Positions 36,470-46,002 of a stretch of DNA of 64,000 bases are shown piece by piece; within the stretch, counting starts at the first letter, position 1, and each line of letters starts with the position of its first letter. Origin of the DNA: UBA7960 sp964624065. Its GTDB lineage: Bacteria; Bacteroidota; Bacteroidia; Bacteroidales; UBA7960. Position numbers and translations under genes: made by a program. The stretch is from positions 18,758 to 82,757 of the forward strand of contig CAZUWF010000007.1 in assembly GCA_964624065.1 (NCBI GenBank). The letters are read 5' to 3'. The notes under the pieces were generated by a model, which was not told where the DNA came from, did not search any database, and saw only the letters and a program-made list of their open reading frames with translations.

Positions 36470-37243
36470 TTAATGGCCACCAATCTCATTTTCGTACTTA
36501 CGCAGGCTTAAGGTCTCACCGTCAAAAACGGCAAATGAAAAGTTTGTTACCCAGTCGCCAACGCTGATATATCGGGATCCACCTTCAAGTTCTAAGTCAA
36601 GCGGTATGTGGCGATGCCCCATTACTAAAAAATCAAGGTGCTTTTCCTTGAGTTTTTTTCGGCAATACTGGTAAAGTCTTTCATTTTCCGGTCCCGAGTA
36701 GATCAAGTCTCTTGGGGCGTTTTTCTTCCTGCTTTTGTTGGAGAAAAAGCCTGCCAGCCAAGCACCAAGGCTGGGGGGTAACATGGCAAAAAGCCTTTGA
36801 TTGATTTTGTTTGAGAAAATCCATTTTATGAACTTGTAACCCCTGTCACCCGGACCCAATCCATCTCCGTGAGCGATGAAAAATGTTTTGCCGTTAATTT
36901 CTGTTTCGAGACTTGATTCAAAAACATTCATTCCAAGTTCGTTTGAAAAGAACCCAAAATCCCAAATATCATGGTTACCCTTAAAGAAGTTCACCGGAAT
37001 TCCTCTATCAGTTATTTCAGCAATTTTACCCAGCAGCCGTGAGTATCCCTTCGGAACCACCGTTGCGTATTCGAACCAGAAATCGAATAAATCGCCCAGG
37101 ATGTATATTGCGGCAGCATCGACCTTAACCTCATCGAGCCATTTTACCAAAAGCCTTTCGCGCTGCTTACTTGATTCCCTATCAGGGATACCCAAGTGTA
37201 TGTCTGTCACGAAATAAACCTTTTGTCCCTTGGAAAGATGCAT
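36470..37243 (-). CDS. lpxH: UDP-2,3-diacylglucosamine diphosphatase (LpxH)
   Basis: 257 residues from the ATG at 37243. It is a calcineurin-like metallophosphoesterase with YFVTDIHLG, GDLFDFWFEY, KGNHDIWDFG, FIAHGDGLG and VMGHRHIPLDLE, the LpxH pattern. It cleaves UDP-2,3-diacylglucosamine to lipid X and UMP in lipid A synthesis at the cytoplasmic face of the inner membrane. The gene follows mreD on the same strand after about 30 bp and is probably the end of the purH-mreBCD-lpxH transcript. The convergent purine island ends just beyond it. Confidence 0.92.
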   Translation of the reverse strand: MHLSKGQKVYFVTDIHLGIPDRESSKQRERLLVKWLDEVKVDAAAIYILGDLFDFWFEYATVVPKGYSRLLGKIAEITDRGIPVNFFKGNHDIWDFGFFSNELGMNVFESSLETEINGKTFFIAHGDGLGPGDRGYKFIKWIFSNKINQRLFAMLPPSLGAWLAGFFSNKSRKKNAPRDLIYSGPENERLYQYCRKKLKEKHLDFLVMGHRHIPLDLELEGGSRYISVGDWVTNFSFAVFDGETLSLRKYENEIGGH

Positions 37244-37276
37244 TGATGTGGATTTTGAAAGCAACAAAACTCGATA

Positions 37277-37822
37277 CTACCTTCTATTGGAATTATCAAA
37301 AACGAAAAACAGGAACAAAATAAAGGTGGATGACACCAGGGTATTTACCACCGAAACACCCACCGTTGTATGCAGCCTACTCAAATTAAAGACCTCGAGT
37401 GAAAATAGACAAAAATGATGTAATCCAACCAGAATGATTGTGTACAGAAAAATCCACTGGACCCCCATATTTGAGAATCTGGGTACCGTTCCTTCGTCAT
37501 ACCTCTCGCGCGTGGAGATTAACCTTATTATTGCCGGCCTGAAGAAGGCCATAAGGACAGTAGCAGCAGCATGCATTCCCAATGTGTCCAAAAATGCATC
37601 AACCAACAGTCCAAGAAAGAAAGATATTATAAGCATTAGCCATCCTGGAAAAGAAACCGGAAGCAATAGGATTGGAAAGATATACACGTAAGGATTAATA
37701 TAACCCCCAAGGTTAACATAGTTCAAGACAAGAACTTGCAAAGCAACTACCGATAAGGCAAAAACAAATATTTTGAACGTAGAGGTCAATTTAATAAAAA
37801 AGTTACTTAATGAAAATATCAA
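37277..37822 (-). CDS. mreD: Rod shape-determining protein MreD
   Basis: 181 residues with about five hydrophobic segments and little else conserved, as usual for MreD. It is an inner-membrane partner of MreB and MreC in the elongation complex that directs lateral wall synthesis. The start overlaps the mreC stop by four bases, which fixes both the call and the start. In many Bacteroidota the PBP2 and RodA genes come next; here lpxH follows instead. Confidence 0.88.
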   Translation of the reverse strand: MIFSLSNFFIKLTSTFKIFVFALSVVALQVLVLNYVNLGGYINPYVYIFPILLLPVSFPGWLMLIISFFLGLLVDAFLDTLGMHAAATVLMAFFRPAIIRLISTRERYDEGTVPRFSNMGVQWIFLYTIILVGLHHFCLFSLEVFNLSRLHTTVGVSVVNTLVSSTFILFLFFVFDNSNRR

Positions 37823-38640
37823 TTCACACCCTCGAGTTTTAACTGCTCTTCCAAAAACAGGTTTTTAACAACCTGAACATATCTTAATTTGTTAAAATCC
37901 TGCGTTAGTTCAATTTTTGCAACAGAATAATTGCCTCCTCTTTGAAGGGTAAAATCCTTTATTATTCCAACTAAAATGTTTTGAGGAAATATTGTTGAGA
38001 GGCCGCTGGTAATTACTGTATCACCAACCATCAGCTCCAGATGGCCCGGGATGTAGGCAACGTCGGCAAACCTGTAGTTATTTCCATCCCAAGTTAATGA
38101 CCCTACGTAATCGTTTCTCTTGATCCTTACCGAGGCCTGAAAATCAGTGTTCAGAACCGAAATGACCGTGCTAAAATTTCTGGAAACGTTTACCACAATT
38201 CCCACTGGGCCCCTGAAAGTAATCACTCCCATATTTGGTTCTATTCCATGATCGCTTCCCTTGTCCAAGGTAAGGAAATTGTTACGGCGATTTATTGTAT
38301 TGTTAATAACACCCGCATTGATGTATTCAAATTTTCTGTGGTTAAGTGTGTCCACAAAAAAATGTACGCTATCATCCCTTAATAAAAACGATATTTCATT
38401 TTGCTCGAGCAGCTTGGTGTTTTCTAGTGCCAGTTGCTGGTTAACCCGCTTTAGGCTAAAGTATTCAAAAATCCCTGTCTTTATTTGGTAGATGTTTCCA
38501 ACGATAAAGTTTGAAGAGCCTGAAAAAATAGCCCTTTGAAAACTGTGCTGCCCGAAGACAATAAACAAGGCAACAGTTTCCAAGAATAGGAAAAGTAAAA
38601 AGAAATTATACTTAATTATGAACCTAAAAAGGTTTTTCAT
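37819..38640 (-). CDS. mreC: Rod shape-determining protein MreC
   Basis: 273 residues: a short cytoplasmic start, one membrane helix (about 10-32), a coiled-coil stretch (RVNQQLALENTKLLEQNE), and the beta-barrel MreC domain with LDKGSDHGIEPNMGVITFRGPVGIV and GDTVITSGLSTIFPQNILVGII. It forms the periplasmic scaffold that links MreB to the transpeptidase. It lies 58 bp after mreB and overlaps mreD by ATGA. Confidence 0.95.
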   Translation of the reverse strand: MKNLFRFIIKYNFFLLFLFLETVALFIVFGQHSFQRAIFSGSSNFIVGNIYQIKTGIFEYFSLKRVNQQLALENTKLLEQNEISFLLRDDSVHFFVDTLNHRKFEYINAGVINNTINRRNNFLTLDKGSDHGIEPNMGVITFRGPVGIVVNVSRNFSTVISVLNTDFQASVRIKRNDYVGSLTWDGNNYRFADVAYIPGHLELMVGDTVITSGLSTIFPQNILVGIIKDFTLQRGGNYSVAKIELTQDFNKLRYVQVVKNLFLEEQLKLEGVN

Positions 38641-38698
38641 TGCGAATAATTAACACACCCCTTGAACAAGGAGGTCAATTCAATTGAAACCAAAGTTA

Positions 38699-39721
38699 CT
38701 ATTTGATTAAAAAGGGGAAACTATAGAAGTTCTTCAATGCTATTCCGGTTCCCCTGGCAACGGCTTTCAACGGGTCCTCGGCTACATGAACCGGCAATTT
38801 TGTTTTCAAAGAAATTCGTTTGTCAAGTCCTCTCAACAATGCCCCGCCCCCTGCCAGGTATATGCCTGTGCGGTAAATATCTGCAGCCAGCTCCGGAGGT
38901 GTTATTTCAAGGGTGTTTAGAACTGCGGTTTCTATTTTTGAAATGGACTTGTCAAGGGCATTTACAATATCGATATGCGAAATATGTATTTCTTTTGGAA
39001 TGCCAGTCATAAGATCCCTGCCGTGAACCGCAAATTCCTGTGGCGGGTTGTCAAGGTCATTAATGGCGGCGCCCACCTCAATTTTGATCCTTTCGGCGGT
39101 GCGCTCACCAACCAAGAGGTTATATTCCTTGCGAAGGTATTCCATTATGTCGGTGTTAAGGTCGTCGCCGGCAATTCTGATGGAAACCTTGCAAACTATA
39201 CCACCCATAGCAATGACGGCAATTTCTGTGGTACCTCCACCAATGTCGATTACGATGTTTCCTGATGGCTCCAAAACATCGAGGCCAATTCCAATTGCGG
39301 CTGCCATTGGCTCGTGAATAAGCCTAACTTCCTTGGCACCGGCCTGCTCGCACGAATCACGAACGGCCCGCTCTTCAACCTCGGTAATTCCTGAAGGTAT
39401 GCAAACTACCATCTTCAATGATGGTGAGAAAAGGCTTTTCTTGGATTCGGTCATTTTAATCATTTCGCGAATCATTGCCTCAGCAGCGTGAAAGTCGGCT
39501 ATTACCCCATCGCGTAGCGGACGCAGGGTTTTAACCTTCTCGTGAGTTTTGCCGTGCATCATCATGGCCTTTTTGCCCACGGCAATGACCTTGTTGGTTT
39601 GCCTGTCAATGGCCACAATCGAAGGCTCGTCAACCACAACCCTATCGTTGTGAATTATGACCGTGTTTGCCGTTCCGAGGTCAATGGCAATTTCTTTTGT
39701 AAGGAAAGAGAATAATCCCAT
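38699..39721 (-). CDS. mreB: Rod shape-determining protein MreB
   Basis: 340 residues, actin fold, starting MGLFSFLTKEIAIDLGTANT with the phosphate-1 motif. GNIVIDIGGGTTEIAVIAMGG and GIYLAGGGALLRGLD are the phosphate-2 and adenosine motifs. MreB polymerises at the membrane and positions the wall-elongation machinery, so the cell is likely rod shaped. It lies 22 bp downstream of purH in one operon, a common Bacteroidota arrangement. Confidence 0.98.
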   Translation of the reverse strand: MGLFSFLTKEIAIDLGTANTVIIHNDRVVVDEPSIVAIDRQTNKVIAVGKKAMMMHGKTHEKVKTLRPLRDGVIADFHAAEAMIREMIKMTESKKSLFSPSLKMVVCIPSGITEVEERAVRDSCEQAGAKEVRLIHEPMAAAIGIGLDVLEPSGNIVIDIGGGTTEIAVIAMGGIVCKVSIRIAGDDLNTDIMEYLRKEYNLLVGERTAERIKIEVGAAINDLDNPPQEFAVHGRDLMTGIPKEIHISHIDIVNALDKSISKIETAVLNTLEITPPELAADIYRTGIYLAGGGALLRGLDKRISLKTKLPVHVAEDPLKAVARGTGIALKNFYSFPFLIK

Positions 39722-39743
39722 TTATATCAATATGTTAGGTTAA

Positions 39744-41267
39744 TCAATGTCTAAAATGCCTTGTTCCGGTGAAAACCATCTTCATCCCCACTTGGTTACA
39801 ATAGTCTATTGAATCCTGGTCGCGGATTGACCCGCCTGGCTGAACAACTGCAGAAATACCCGCTTCAGATGCCATCTTCACCCCATCGGAAAAAGGGAAA
39901 AAGGCATCTGATGCAACCACAGCCCCATTTAAGGAGTTACCAAACTCTTTGGCCTTGCCGATTGCCTGCTTCAAGGCATCAATCCTTGATGTTTGCCCGG
40001 CACCCATACCCAAAAGCTTCTTTCCCTTTACCAATGCTATGGCATTGGATTTGAGATGCCTTGCAACAATGTTGGCAAACCTTAGGTCAGACTGCTCGGC
40101 TTCATTGGGTTTTTCTATGGTAACGTTTTGCCACTTTTCTTGTGAAAAAACCGAATAATCAGTCGATTGCCAAAGAACCCCTCCAAGAATAGACCTGAAT
40201 TGCTCGGGTGCAAAGGTAACCACTTTCTGCAACAAAATGATTCGATTTTTTTTGCATCCCAAAATCTCAAGGCCTTCGTGGTCAAATCCAGGAGCAATCA
40301 ACACCTCAAAAAATATCTTGTCCATGGCAATTGCAACATCGCGGGTAATGGGCCTGTTGGCTGCAATAATACCCCCGAATGCCGAGATCGGATCACCTGC
40401 CAAGGCTTGCTCCCAAGCATCGAGAAGGCATTGGCGGCTTGCTATGCCACAGGCATTGGTATGCTTGATTATTGCCACCGTGGGTTCATCAAATTCGCCA
40501 ATTATCGATACTGCTGCATCAATATCGAGCAAATTGTTGAATGATAGTGGCTTGCCCTGAAGCTGCCTGAATACCTCATCTAGGTTTCCGAAAAACAACC
40601 CTTTTTGGTGGGGGTTTTCTCCATAACGCAATTCAAAAGCAGAATCAATGTTCTTGAAAAATACTGGGGCAAAATCGCGTCCAAGGTATCCAGAAATGAC
40701 TGCATCGTAAGTGGTCGAAACCCTGAATGCCGCCGCCGCGTACCTTCTACGCTCCTCCAAATTTGAACTACCGTGGCTTACTTCGAGCAGGTCAACAGCT
40801 TCATCGAAATAGGCACGGGAAGGAATGACCAAAACATTGTGGTAGTTCTTTGCCGCAGCCCTTAGTAGCGAAATGCCTCCAATGTCAATTTTTTCAAGAA
40901 TCTCAGAGTGATTGGCACCACTGGCAAGAGTTTCGCCAAAAGGGTAAAGATCAACAACAACCATATCGAATGGAAGAATATTGTAATCTATTAATTGTTG
41001 ATTATCCAAATCAACATCAGCCCTAAACAGAATGCCACCGAAAATTGCAGGATGGAGGGTTTTGATCCGCCCCCCAAATATTGAGGGATAGCCTGTAAGG
41101 CTCTCAACAGATACTGCAGGGATGCCAAGTGAATTAATGAATTGGAGCGTGCCACCCGTGCTAACCAACTCAACACCAAGATTGTGTAGGGCTTCAATCA
41201 ACCCCAATGCAGGCTCCTTTTCATAGACAGAAATCAGAGCCCTGGCTACACGCTTTTGTCCTTCCAT
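39744..41267 (-). CDS. purH: Bifunctional AICAR formyltransferase / IMP cyclohydrolase
   Basis: 507 residues from the ATG at 41267 (MEGQKRVARALISVYEK); an upstream TTG is less likely. It performs the last two steps of de novo IMP synthesis. The N-terminal IMP cyclohydrolase half shows ALISVYEKEP, GVELVSTGGT and GGRIKTLHPAIFGGIL; the C-terminal transformylase half has the KHTNACGIA motif with its Lys-His and the PGGSIRDQDSID region. It begins the minus-strand purH-mreBCD-lpxH set. A TAATTTTG -7 box lies 34 bp upstream. Confidence 0.97.
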   Translation of the reverse strand: MEGQKRVARALISVYEKEPALGLIEALHNLGVELVSTGGTLQFINSLGIPAVSVESLTGYPSIFGGRIKTLHPAIFGGILFRADVDLDNQQLIDYNILPFDMVVVDLYPFGETLASGANHSEILEKIDIGGISLLRAAAKNYHNVLVIPSRAYFDEAVDLLEVSHGSSNLEERRRYAAAAFRVSTTYDAVISGYLGRDFAPVFFKNIDSAFELRYGENPHQKGLFFGNLDEVFRQLQGKPLSFNNLLDIDAAVSIIGEFDEPTVAIIKHTNACGIASRQCLLDAWEQALAGDPISAFGGIIAANRPITRDVAIAMDKIFFEVLIAPGFDHEGLEILGCKKNRIILLQKVVTFAPEQFRSILGGVLWQSTDYSVFSQEKWQNVTIEKPNEAEQSDLRFANIVARHLKSNAIALVKGKKLLGMGAGQTSRIDALKQAIGKAKEFGNSLNGAVVASDAFFPFSDGVKMASEAGISAVVQPGGSIRDQDSIDYCNQVGMKMVFTGTRHFRH

Positions 41268-41300
41268 TTTTGGTGATGGTTTTCCTTTGAATTTGGCTGC

Positions 41301-41337
41301 CAAAATTAATAATTTTGAACAAAAAGCGGTACCTTTG
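41301..41337. promoter_or_regulatory. Divergent promoter -7 boxes for purH and the YitT gene
   Basis: TAATTTTG on the minus strand (41301-41308) faces purH, and TACCTTTG on the plus strand (41330-41337) lies 34 bp before the YitT-family ATG. Both match TAnnTTTG exactly. The -33 elements are weak. The two promoters are only about 20 bp apart, so the transcripts may affect each other. Confidence 0.55.
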
Positions 41338-41370
41338 CGACCAGAAAAATGAAATTAAAAATCAAGGAAA

Positions 41371-42285
41371 ATGTCATACGTAACCAAAGAAAAATTGTTT
41401 TCGAAAGAATGGTTCAAGGCTTACTCGCTAATAACCATCGGTGCCTTTATAATGGCTTTGGGATACGTGTTTTTCATTGCGCCCAACAAAATAGTTCCAG
41501 GTGGGGTTTACGGCATAGGCATTGTACTCAATTACCTGGTTGGTATTCCGATCGGATTAACGGGTTTGGTCTTCAACATTCCGCTTGCCATAATTGGGGT
41601 TAAATTGCTTGGACCAAGGTTTGGGGTAAAGACTGTGGTTGGATTTTTCCTGGCCTCTGGTTTCATTGATGGGTTAACACTGCTATGGGGTAGCAAGCCA
41701 CTGGTGGAAAATGATTTGTTGCTTTCGAGCATTTTTGGAGGAATTTTGATAGGTTTCGGTCTTGCACTGATTTTTAAGGCCAAGGCAACATCTGGCGGGT
41801 CAACAATCATAGCGATGATTATGACAAAGACAACGCGAATTCCCATAGGGCAAACCCTTATTATTGTTGATTCGGTTATCGTTATCTTTGGTTTGTTAGG
41901 TTTTGCCGACTGGCAAAATATGAAACTCAACTGGGAAATACCACTTTACTCACTAATTGTTATCTACATTACAGGAAAAGTAATTGACTTGGTACTCGAG
42001 GGAGTTTCCTATCAAAAAACCCTTTTCATAATCAGTGAAAAGCACGAAGATATTGCCAAAAAAATACTTTTTGACCTAAACCGAGGTGGAACCTACCTTT
42101 CGGGCAAGGGAATGTACAACAATTCAGACAAGAACGTGATATTCGTGAATGTAAGCCGCCGCGAGCTCGCAATATTGCAGGATTACATTCACCAAATTGA
42201 CCCCCAGGCTTTCATTACAGTGATCAATGCATCTGAAATCCTTGGGTTAGGATTCAAATCCCTGCACGAGAAAGTTTCGGATTAG
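41371..42285 (+). CDS. YitT family membrane protein (DUF161/DUF2179)
   Basis: 304 residues. Five hydrophobic segments in residues 1-200 (starting SLITIGAFIMALGYVFFI with the family motif APNKIVPGGVYGIGIVLNYL) precede a soluble C-terminal DUF2179 domain (QKTLFIISEKHEDIAKKIL to the end). The family is widespread and its transport or sensing role is unproven. The gene is divergent from purH and stands alone; almost 600 bp without genes follow. Confidence 0.92.
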   Translation: MSYVTKEKLFSKEWFKAYSLITIGAFIMALGYVFFIAPNKIVPGGVYGIGIVLNYLVGIPIGLTGLVFNIPLAIIGVKLLGPRFGVKTVVGFFLASGFIDGLTLLWGSKPLVENDLLLSSIFGGILIGFGLALIFKAKATSGGSTIIAMIMTKTTRIPIGQTLIIVDSVIVIFGLLGFADWQNMKLNWEIPLYSLIVIYITGKVIDLVLEGVSYQKTLFIISEKHEDIAKKILFDLNRGGTYLSGKGMYNNSDKNVIFVNVSRRELAILQDYIHQIDPQAFITVINASEILGLGFKSLHEKVSD

Positions 42286-42816
42286 CCTACACCAATTGGG
42301 CAAAAGACGATACGTAGTTTTTGCCCTAAACATTGTAACAATTGGGGCTGGCGATGTGCCACGTAGTTGTTGGTAATGGTAAAAGGCCTTTAGCCTCAAG
42401 ACATTTCTTGAAGTCCTCCCTTCATTTGCCAGTGTTTTTGAATGCTCCTTCATAAACCTTTTAATATAATTTGCCTGACAAAGTAACGTATTCTAATCCA
42501 TACTCTTCCTTGTTAAAGGCAAGGTGCAAATTCATTTTTAACGGTGAAACATGGTCTGACCGGAAAAGCCATTAAGGAACTTGTGCAGCGGAATATCTTA
42601 GTTTCTCGTCGAGACACCTCATTGCAGAGCCGTAATACAACTGAAGGTTGAAAAAACACCCTACTCCTTTCACTTCGAACTTCCTTCTATCCTAATGGTG
42701 CATTTTATTGTAACACTTTTCTGGCCGCAATGGAGCGCAGCAGTAAGTGCCTGCTGGTTTTGTTTCTATGGATCTGCATTTGGTTTAAAAAAAAAAAATT
42801 ATTTAGAACAAAAACT
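42286..42816. other. Gene-free stretch with one hairpin
   Basis: About 530 bp between the YitT gene and the sigma-factor promoter with no supportable frame. Just after the YitT stop, GGGCAAAA (42298-42305) pairs perfectly with TTTTGCCC (42319-42326) around a 13-nt loop. No U-tract follows, so it is at best a weak terminator or an RNA processing site. The remainder looks like decayed or structural leader DNA, including a run of 12 A at 42787-42798. Confidence 0.5.
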
Positions 42817-42845
42817 TTTGGCCTTACAAATTGTTGGTACTTTTG
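42817..42845 (+). promoter_or_regulatory. Promoter for the ECF sigma factor gene
   Basis: TTTG at 42817-42820, a 17-bp spacer, then TACTTTTG at 42838-42845, an exact TAnnTTTG. The spacer is slightly shorter than the usual 19-21. The expected start near 42852 leaves a leader of about 50 nt. Confidence 0.55.
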
Positions 42846-42903
42846 TAGCACAAAACAGCTCGGTTTCGCGAGTTGAAAATTGATTTTCAATATATTAAAA
42901 TTG

Positions 42904-43509
42904 ATGGAAGTCTTTGACCACCTAACTCCAAAGGCCCAAAGAGATTACAAGTTGATCGTAGAAGTTGCCGAAACTGGTAACCAGCGATTGTTTTCTCAAC
43001 TTTTGGGGCAGTACAAGGACTCCATTTTCTTTATGCTCTTGAAATTTACCAACAACTACGAAGATGCCGAAGATCTCACCTTAGATACTTTCGGTAAGGC
43101 ATTTAAAAACCTTCACCAATATACCCCAGAATACGCCTTTAGCACGTGGCTGTTTCGTATTGCCTCAAACAATGGTATCGATTTTCTTAGAAAAAAGAAA
43201 AAGGATGCCCTATCAACACTAAACTCCAACCATATTGAAGAAGCCCTTGCAGCAAATGACGTGCCCTGCAAGTCAAGAAATCCAGAAGAAAAATTGCTTG
43301 ACAACCAGCAACGGAAATTATTAAGAGAAGTAGTTACTACACTGCCCGACAGGTACCGAAAACTAGTGGAAATGCATTACTTCGAAGGATTATCTTACGA
43401 AGAAATATGCCTTAAACTTGACCTTCCACTTGGTACTGTTAAAGGACAACTCTTCAGGGCAAGAGAGTTCCTTTGCGAGTTCATGTCCAAGACCAAAGAT
43501 TTTTTGTAA
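42904..43509 (+). CDS. RNA polymerase sigma factor, ECF type
   Basis: 201 residues from the ATG at 42904. Region 2 is in residues about 25-95 (FSQLLGQYKDSIFFMLLKF, YEDAEDLTLDTFGKAFKNL, FSTWLFRIASNNGIDFLRKKKK) and region 4 in 135-190 (LPDRYRKLVEMHYFEGLSYEEI then LPLGTVKGQLFRARE). It is a group 4 (ECF) sigma factor that redirects RNA polymerase. No anti-sigma gene follows; the next gene is hutU, 356 bp on. The regulon is unknown. A primary-sigma-type promoter precedes it. Confidence 0.93.
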   Translation: MEVFDHLTPKAQRDYKLIVEVAETGNQRLFSQLLGQYKDSIFFMLLKFTNNYEDAEDLTLDTFGKAFKNLHQYTPEYAFSTWLFRIASNNGIDFLRKKKKDALSTLNSNHIEEALAANDVPCKSRNPEEKLLDNQQRKLLREVVTTLPDRYRKLVEMHYFEGLSYEEICLKLDLPLGTVKGQLFRAREFLCEFMSKTKDFL

Positions 43510-43865
43510 CCTATTCGAAAATCAGAACTTTAAGGTCATGGGATAAAAGTAAAAAGTGGAAATTCTCAAACCTTCATTCCTCAAAGAAGGGTTAGTTTGC
43601 AACCTGATACTTCGTGGAGATTGATTTTTTATAGATCGAAAATCGGCGTACGAGCGGCGATTCGTGCCTACACCTATGTCCATTTTCCAGGTAGGCTTTT
43701 ACCCTTTAAAATCTCTAATCGAATAGCTTGGAGATCGTATTTCCTTTACCATTTTATTGCCCAGCACCTATCAATCCATAGATCCGTAAACCCAATAACC
43801 TTCCACTTTTTCCCAAAAAAAAATGTAAATTTGCATGAATTTTGCAAAAAAAACTTTCGATAAAA
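43510..43865 (+). other. Gap before hutU with a -7 promoter box
   Basis: About 355 bp without a gene. TAAATTTG at 43826-43833 matches the Bacteroidota -7 box exactly and lies 32 bp before the hutU ATG; no -33 TTTG is visible at the right spacing. Nothing else is recognised. Confidence 0.5.
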
Positions 43866-45872
43866 ATGGAAGGAAAAGCTTTTATTGATGCCATTCTTAA
43901 GGGAATTCCCGATGAATTGCCACCCCGAAAAACCTACGATGGTAATGTAAACCACGCACCAAGGCGCAAAGACATCTTAACTCTTGAAGAAAAGAGGCTC
44001 GCAGTTAAGAACGCATTGAGGTACTTTCCACAGAAACATCACGCAGAATTGGCTATGGAGTTTGCACAAGAACTCAAAGATTACGGACGTATCTACATGT
44101 ACCGTTTCAGGCCCGACTACAAAATTACCGCGCGAAGCATTGATGAGTTCCCGCACAAGAACAAGCAAGCTGCTGCCATTATGCTTATGGTTAGCAACAA
44201 CCTCGATTATGTGGTTGCACAGCACCCGCACGAACTGATAACCTACGGTGGCAATGGCGCGGTTTTTCAAAACTGGGCCCAATACCTCCTTTGTATGAAG
44301 TATTTGGCCGAAATGACCGACGAGCAAACCTTGGTTATTTATAGCGGCCATCCCATGGGATTGTTCCCATCGCACCCCGATGCACCGCGGGTGGTGGTTT
44401 CAAACGGAATGATGATTCCAAACTACTCGAAACCCGATGATTGGGAGCGCTACAATGCCTTGGGAGTAACCCAGTACGGCCAGATGACTGCCGGCTCTTT
44501 CATGTACATTGGCCCGCAAGGAATTGTTCACGGAACCACCATCACCGTGCTCAACGCTGGCCGCCGATTGCCTGGCAGCGACGGCTCATTAGCTGGCAAA
44601 GTATTCGTTACGAGTGGGCTAGGTGGAATGTCGGGAGCCCAAGCCAAGGCAGCTGTGATTGCTGGGGCTGTGGGCGTTCTGGCAGAAATCAACCCAAAGG
44701 TTACCAAGATTCGGCACGAACAAGGATGGGTTGACGAGGTTTACACCGACCTCAACACTATGGTAAACAGGATAAAATATGCCAAGGTTCACAAGGAGGC
44801 GGTATCTATGGCCTACCAAGGAAACATCGTGGACCTGTGGGAAAAACTTGTGGCAGAAAATATTGATGTAGAACTCGGTTCAGACCAAACATCATTGCAC
44901 AACCCCTGGGCAGGGGGCTATTATCCGGCAGGTTTATCATTCGAGGAGTCCAATAAAATGATGTTCGAAAACCCCGAAGGTTTCAGGGGGCATGTAAAGG
45001 AATCTCTGGTAAGGCAAGTTAATGCCATAAAGAAAATGACCCAACGTGGAATGTATTTCTGGGATTATGGCAATGCCTTCTTGCTGGAAGCGGGACGTGC
45101 CGGTGCCGATGTTTTTAAACTAGATGGTACTTTCATTTACCCCAGTTACGTGCAGGACATTATGGGCCCGATGTGCTTCGATTACGGATTTGGCCCTTTT
45201 AGATGGGTATGTGCCTCGTCGCTACCCGAAGACCTTCGCACTACCGACCGCCTTGCCCTGGAAGTTATGGAAAATCTGGCTTTAAAAGCCCCACCAGAAA
45301 TTAAGCAGCAACTTGCGGACAACATTTTGTGGATTAGGCAGGCCGAAGAAAACAAGCTAGTGGTTGGCTCTCAGGCCCGAATACTTTATGCCGACAGTGA
45401 TGGCCGGATCGAGATAGCACGGGCTTTCAACAATGCCATTAAGGAAGGTCTTATTAAGGGACCTGTTATTCTGGGGCGCGATCATCACGACGTGAGCGGT
45501 ACCGACAGCCCCTTTAGGGAAACCTCAAATATATACGATGGATCGCAGTTTACGGCCGATATGGCAATACACAACGTGATAGGCGATAGCTTCAGGGGTG
45601 CAACCTGGGTTAGCATTCACAATGGAGGCGGCGTGGGCTGGGGCGAAGTGATAAACGGTGGTTTCGGAATGGTGCTCGATGGCACTCCCGAAGCCGAACG
45701 TCGCTTGGAATCTATGCTGTTTTGGGACGTGAACAACGGTATTGCCCGCCGCAGCTGGGCCAGAAATCCAGAAGCCATCTTCGCCATAAAAAGGGCGATG
45801 GAGGCACAACCTAAACTAAAAGTTACCCTGCCCAATATTGCCGATGACAGAGTGCTGGTGGGGCTGTTTTAG
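43866..45872 (+). CDS. hutU: Urocanate hydratase
   Basis: 668 residues from the ATG at 43866, the longer form usual in Bacteroidota. The enzyme converts urocanate to imidazolone propionate using tightly bound NAD+ as an electrophile. Conserved stretches include VYSGHPMGLFPSHPDAPRV-like motif, NMMIPNY-type loop, GKVFVTSGLGGMSGAQAKA, ELGSDQTSLHNPWAGGYYPA and VSIHNGGGVGWGEVINGG. No hutH, hutI or formiminotransferase gene is adjacent, so the rest of histidine degradation must be elsewhere or absent. Confidence 0.95.
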   Translation: MEGKAFIDAILKGIPDELPPRKTYDGNVNHAPRRKDILTLEEKRLAVKNALRYFPQKHHAELAMEFAQELKDYGRIYMYRFRPDYKITARSIDEFPHKNKQAAAIMLMVSNNLDYVVAQHPHELITYGGNGAVFQNWAQYLLCMKYLAEMTDEQTLVIYSGHPMGLFPSHPDAPRVVVSNGMMIPNYSKPDDWERYNALGVTQYGQMTAGSFMYIGPQGIVHGTTITVLNAGRRLPGSDGSLAGKVFVTSGLGGMSGAQAKAAVIAGAVGVLAEINPKVTKIRHEQGWVDEVYTDLNTMVNRIKYAKVHKEAVSMAYQGNIVDLWEKLVAENIDVELGSDQTSLHNPWAGGYYPAGLSFEESNKMMFENPEGFRGHVKESLVRQVNAIKKMTQRGMYFWDYGNAFLLEAGRAGADVFKLDGTFIYPSYVQDIMGPMCFDYGFGPFRWVCASSLPEDLRTTDRLALEVMENLALKAPPEIKQQLADNILWIRQAEENKLVVGSQARILYADSDGRIEIARAFNNAIKEGLIKGPVILGRDHHDVSGTDSPFRETSNIYDGSQFTADMAIHNVIGDSFRGATWVSIHNGGGVGWGEVINGGFGMVLDGTPEAERRLESMLFWDVNNGIARRSWARNPEAIFAIKRAMEAQPKLKVTLPNIADDRVLVGLF

Positions 45873-46002
45873 AAACAAGAAAATCCCCGTTAAAGAGATT
45901 CTTTTACTGATATCTGAAGCATATACCTGATCATTAACTTTTTGCGAATATTCGGAAAATTACGCGATTGGACAAAAATTGGCGGTTACTTGTAACCAAG
46001 AG

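Noticed and set aside
42240..42262. GGATTCAAATCC resembling a tRNA T-loop
   Set aside because: It is inside the YitT coding region (encoding LGFKSL) and no acceptor, D or anticodon stems surround it.
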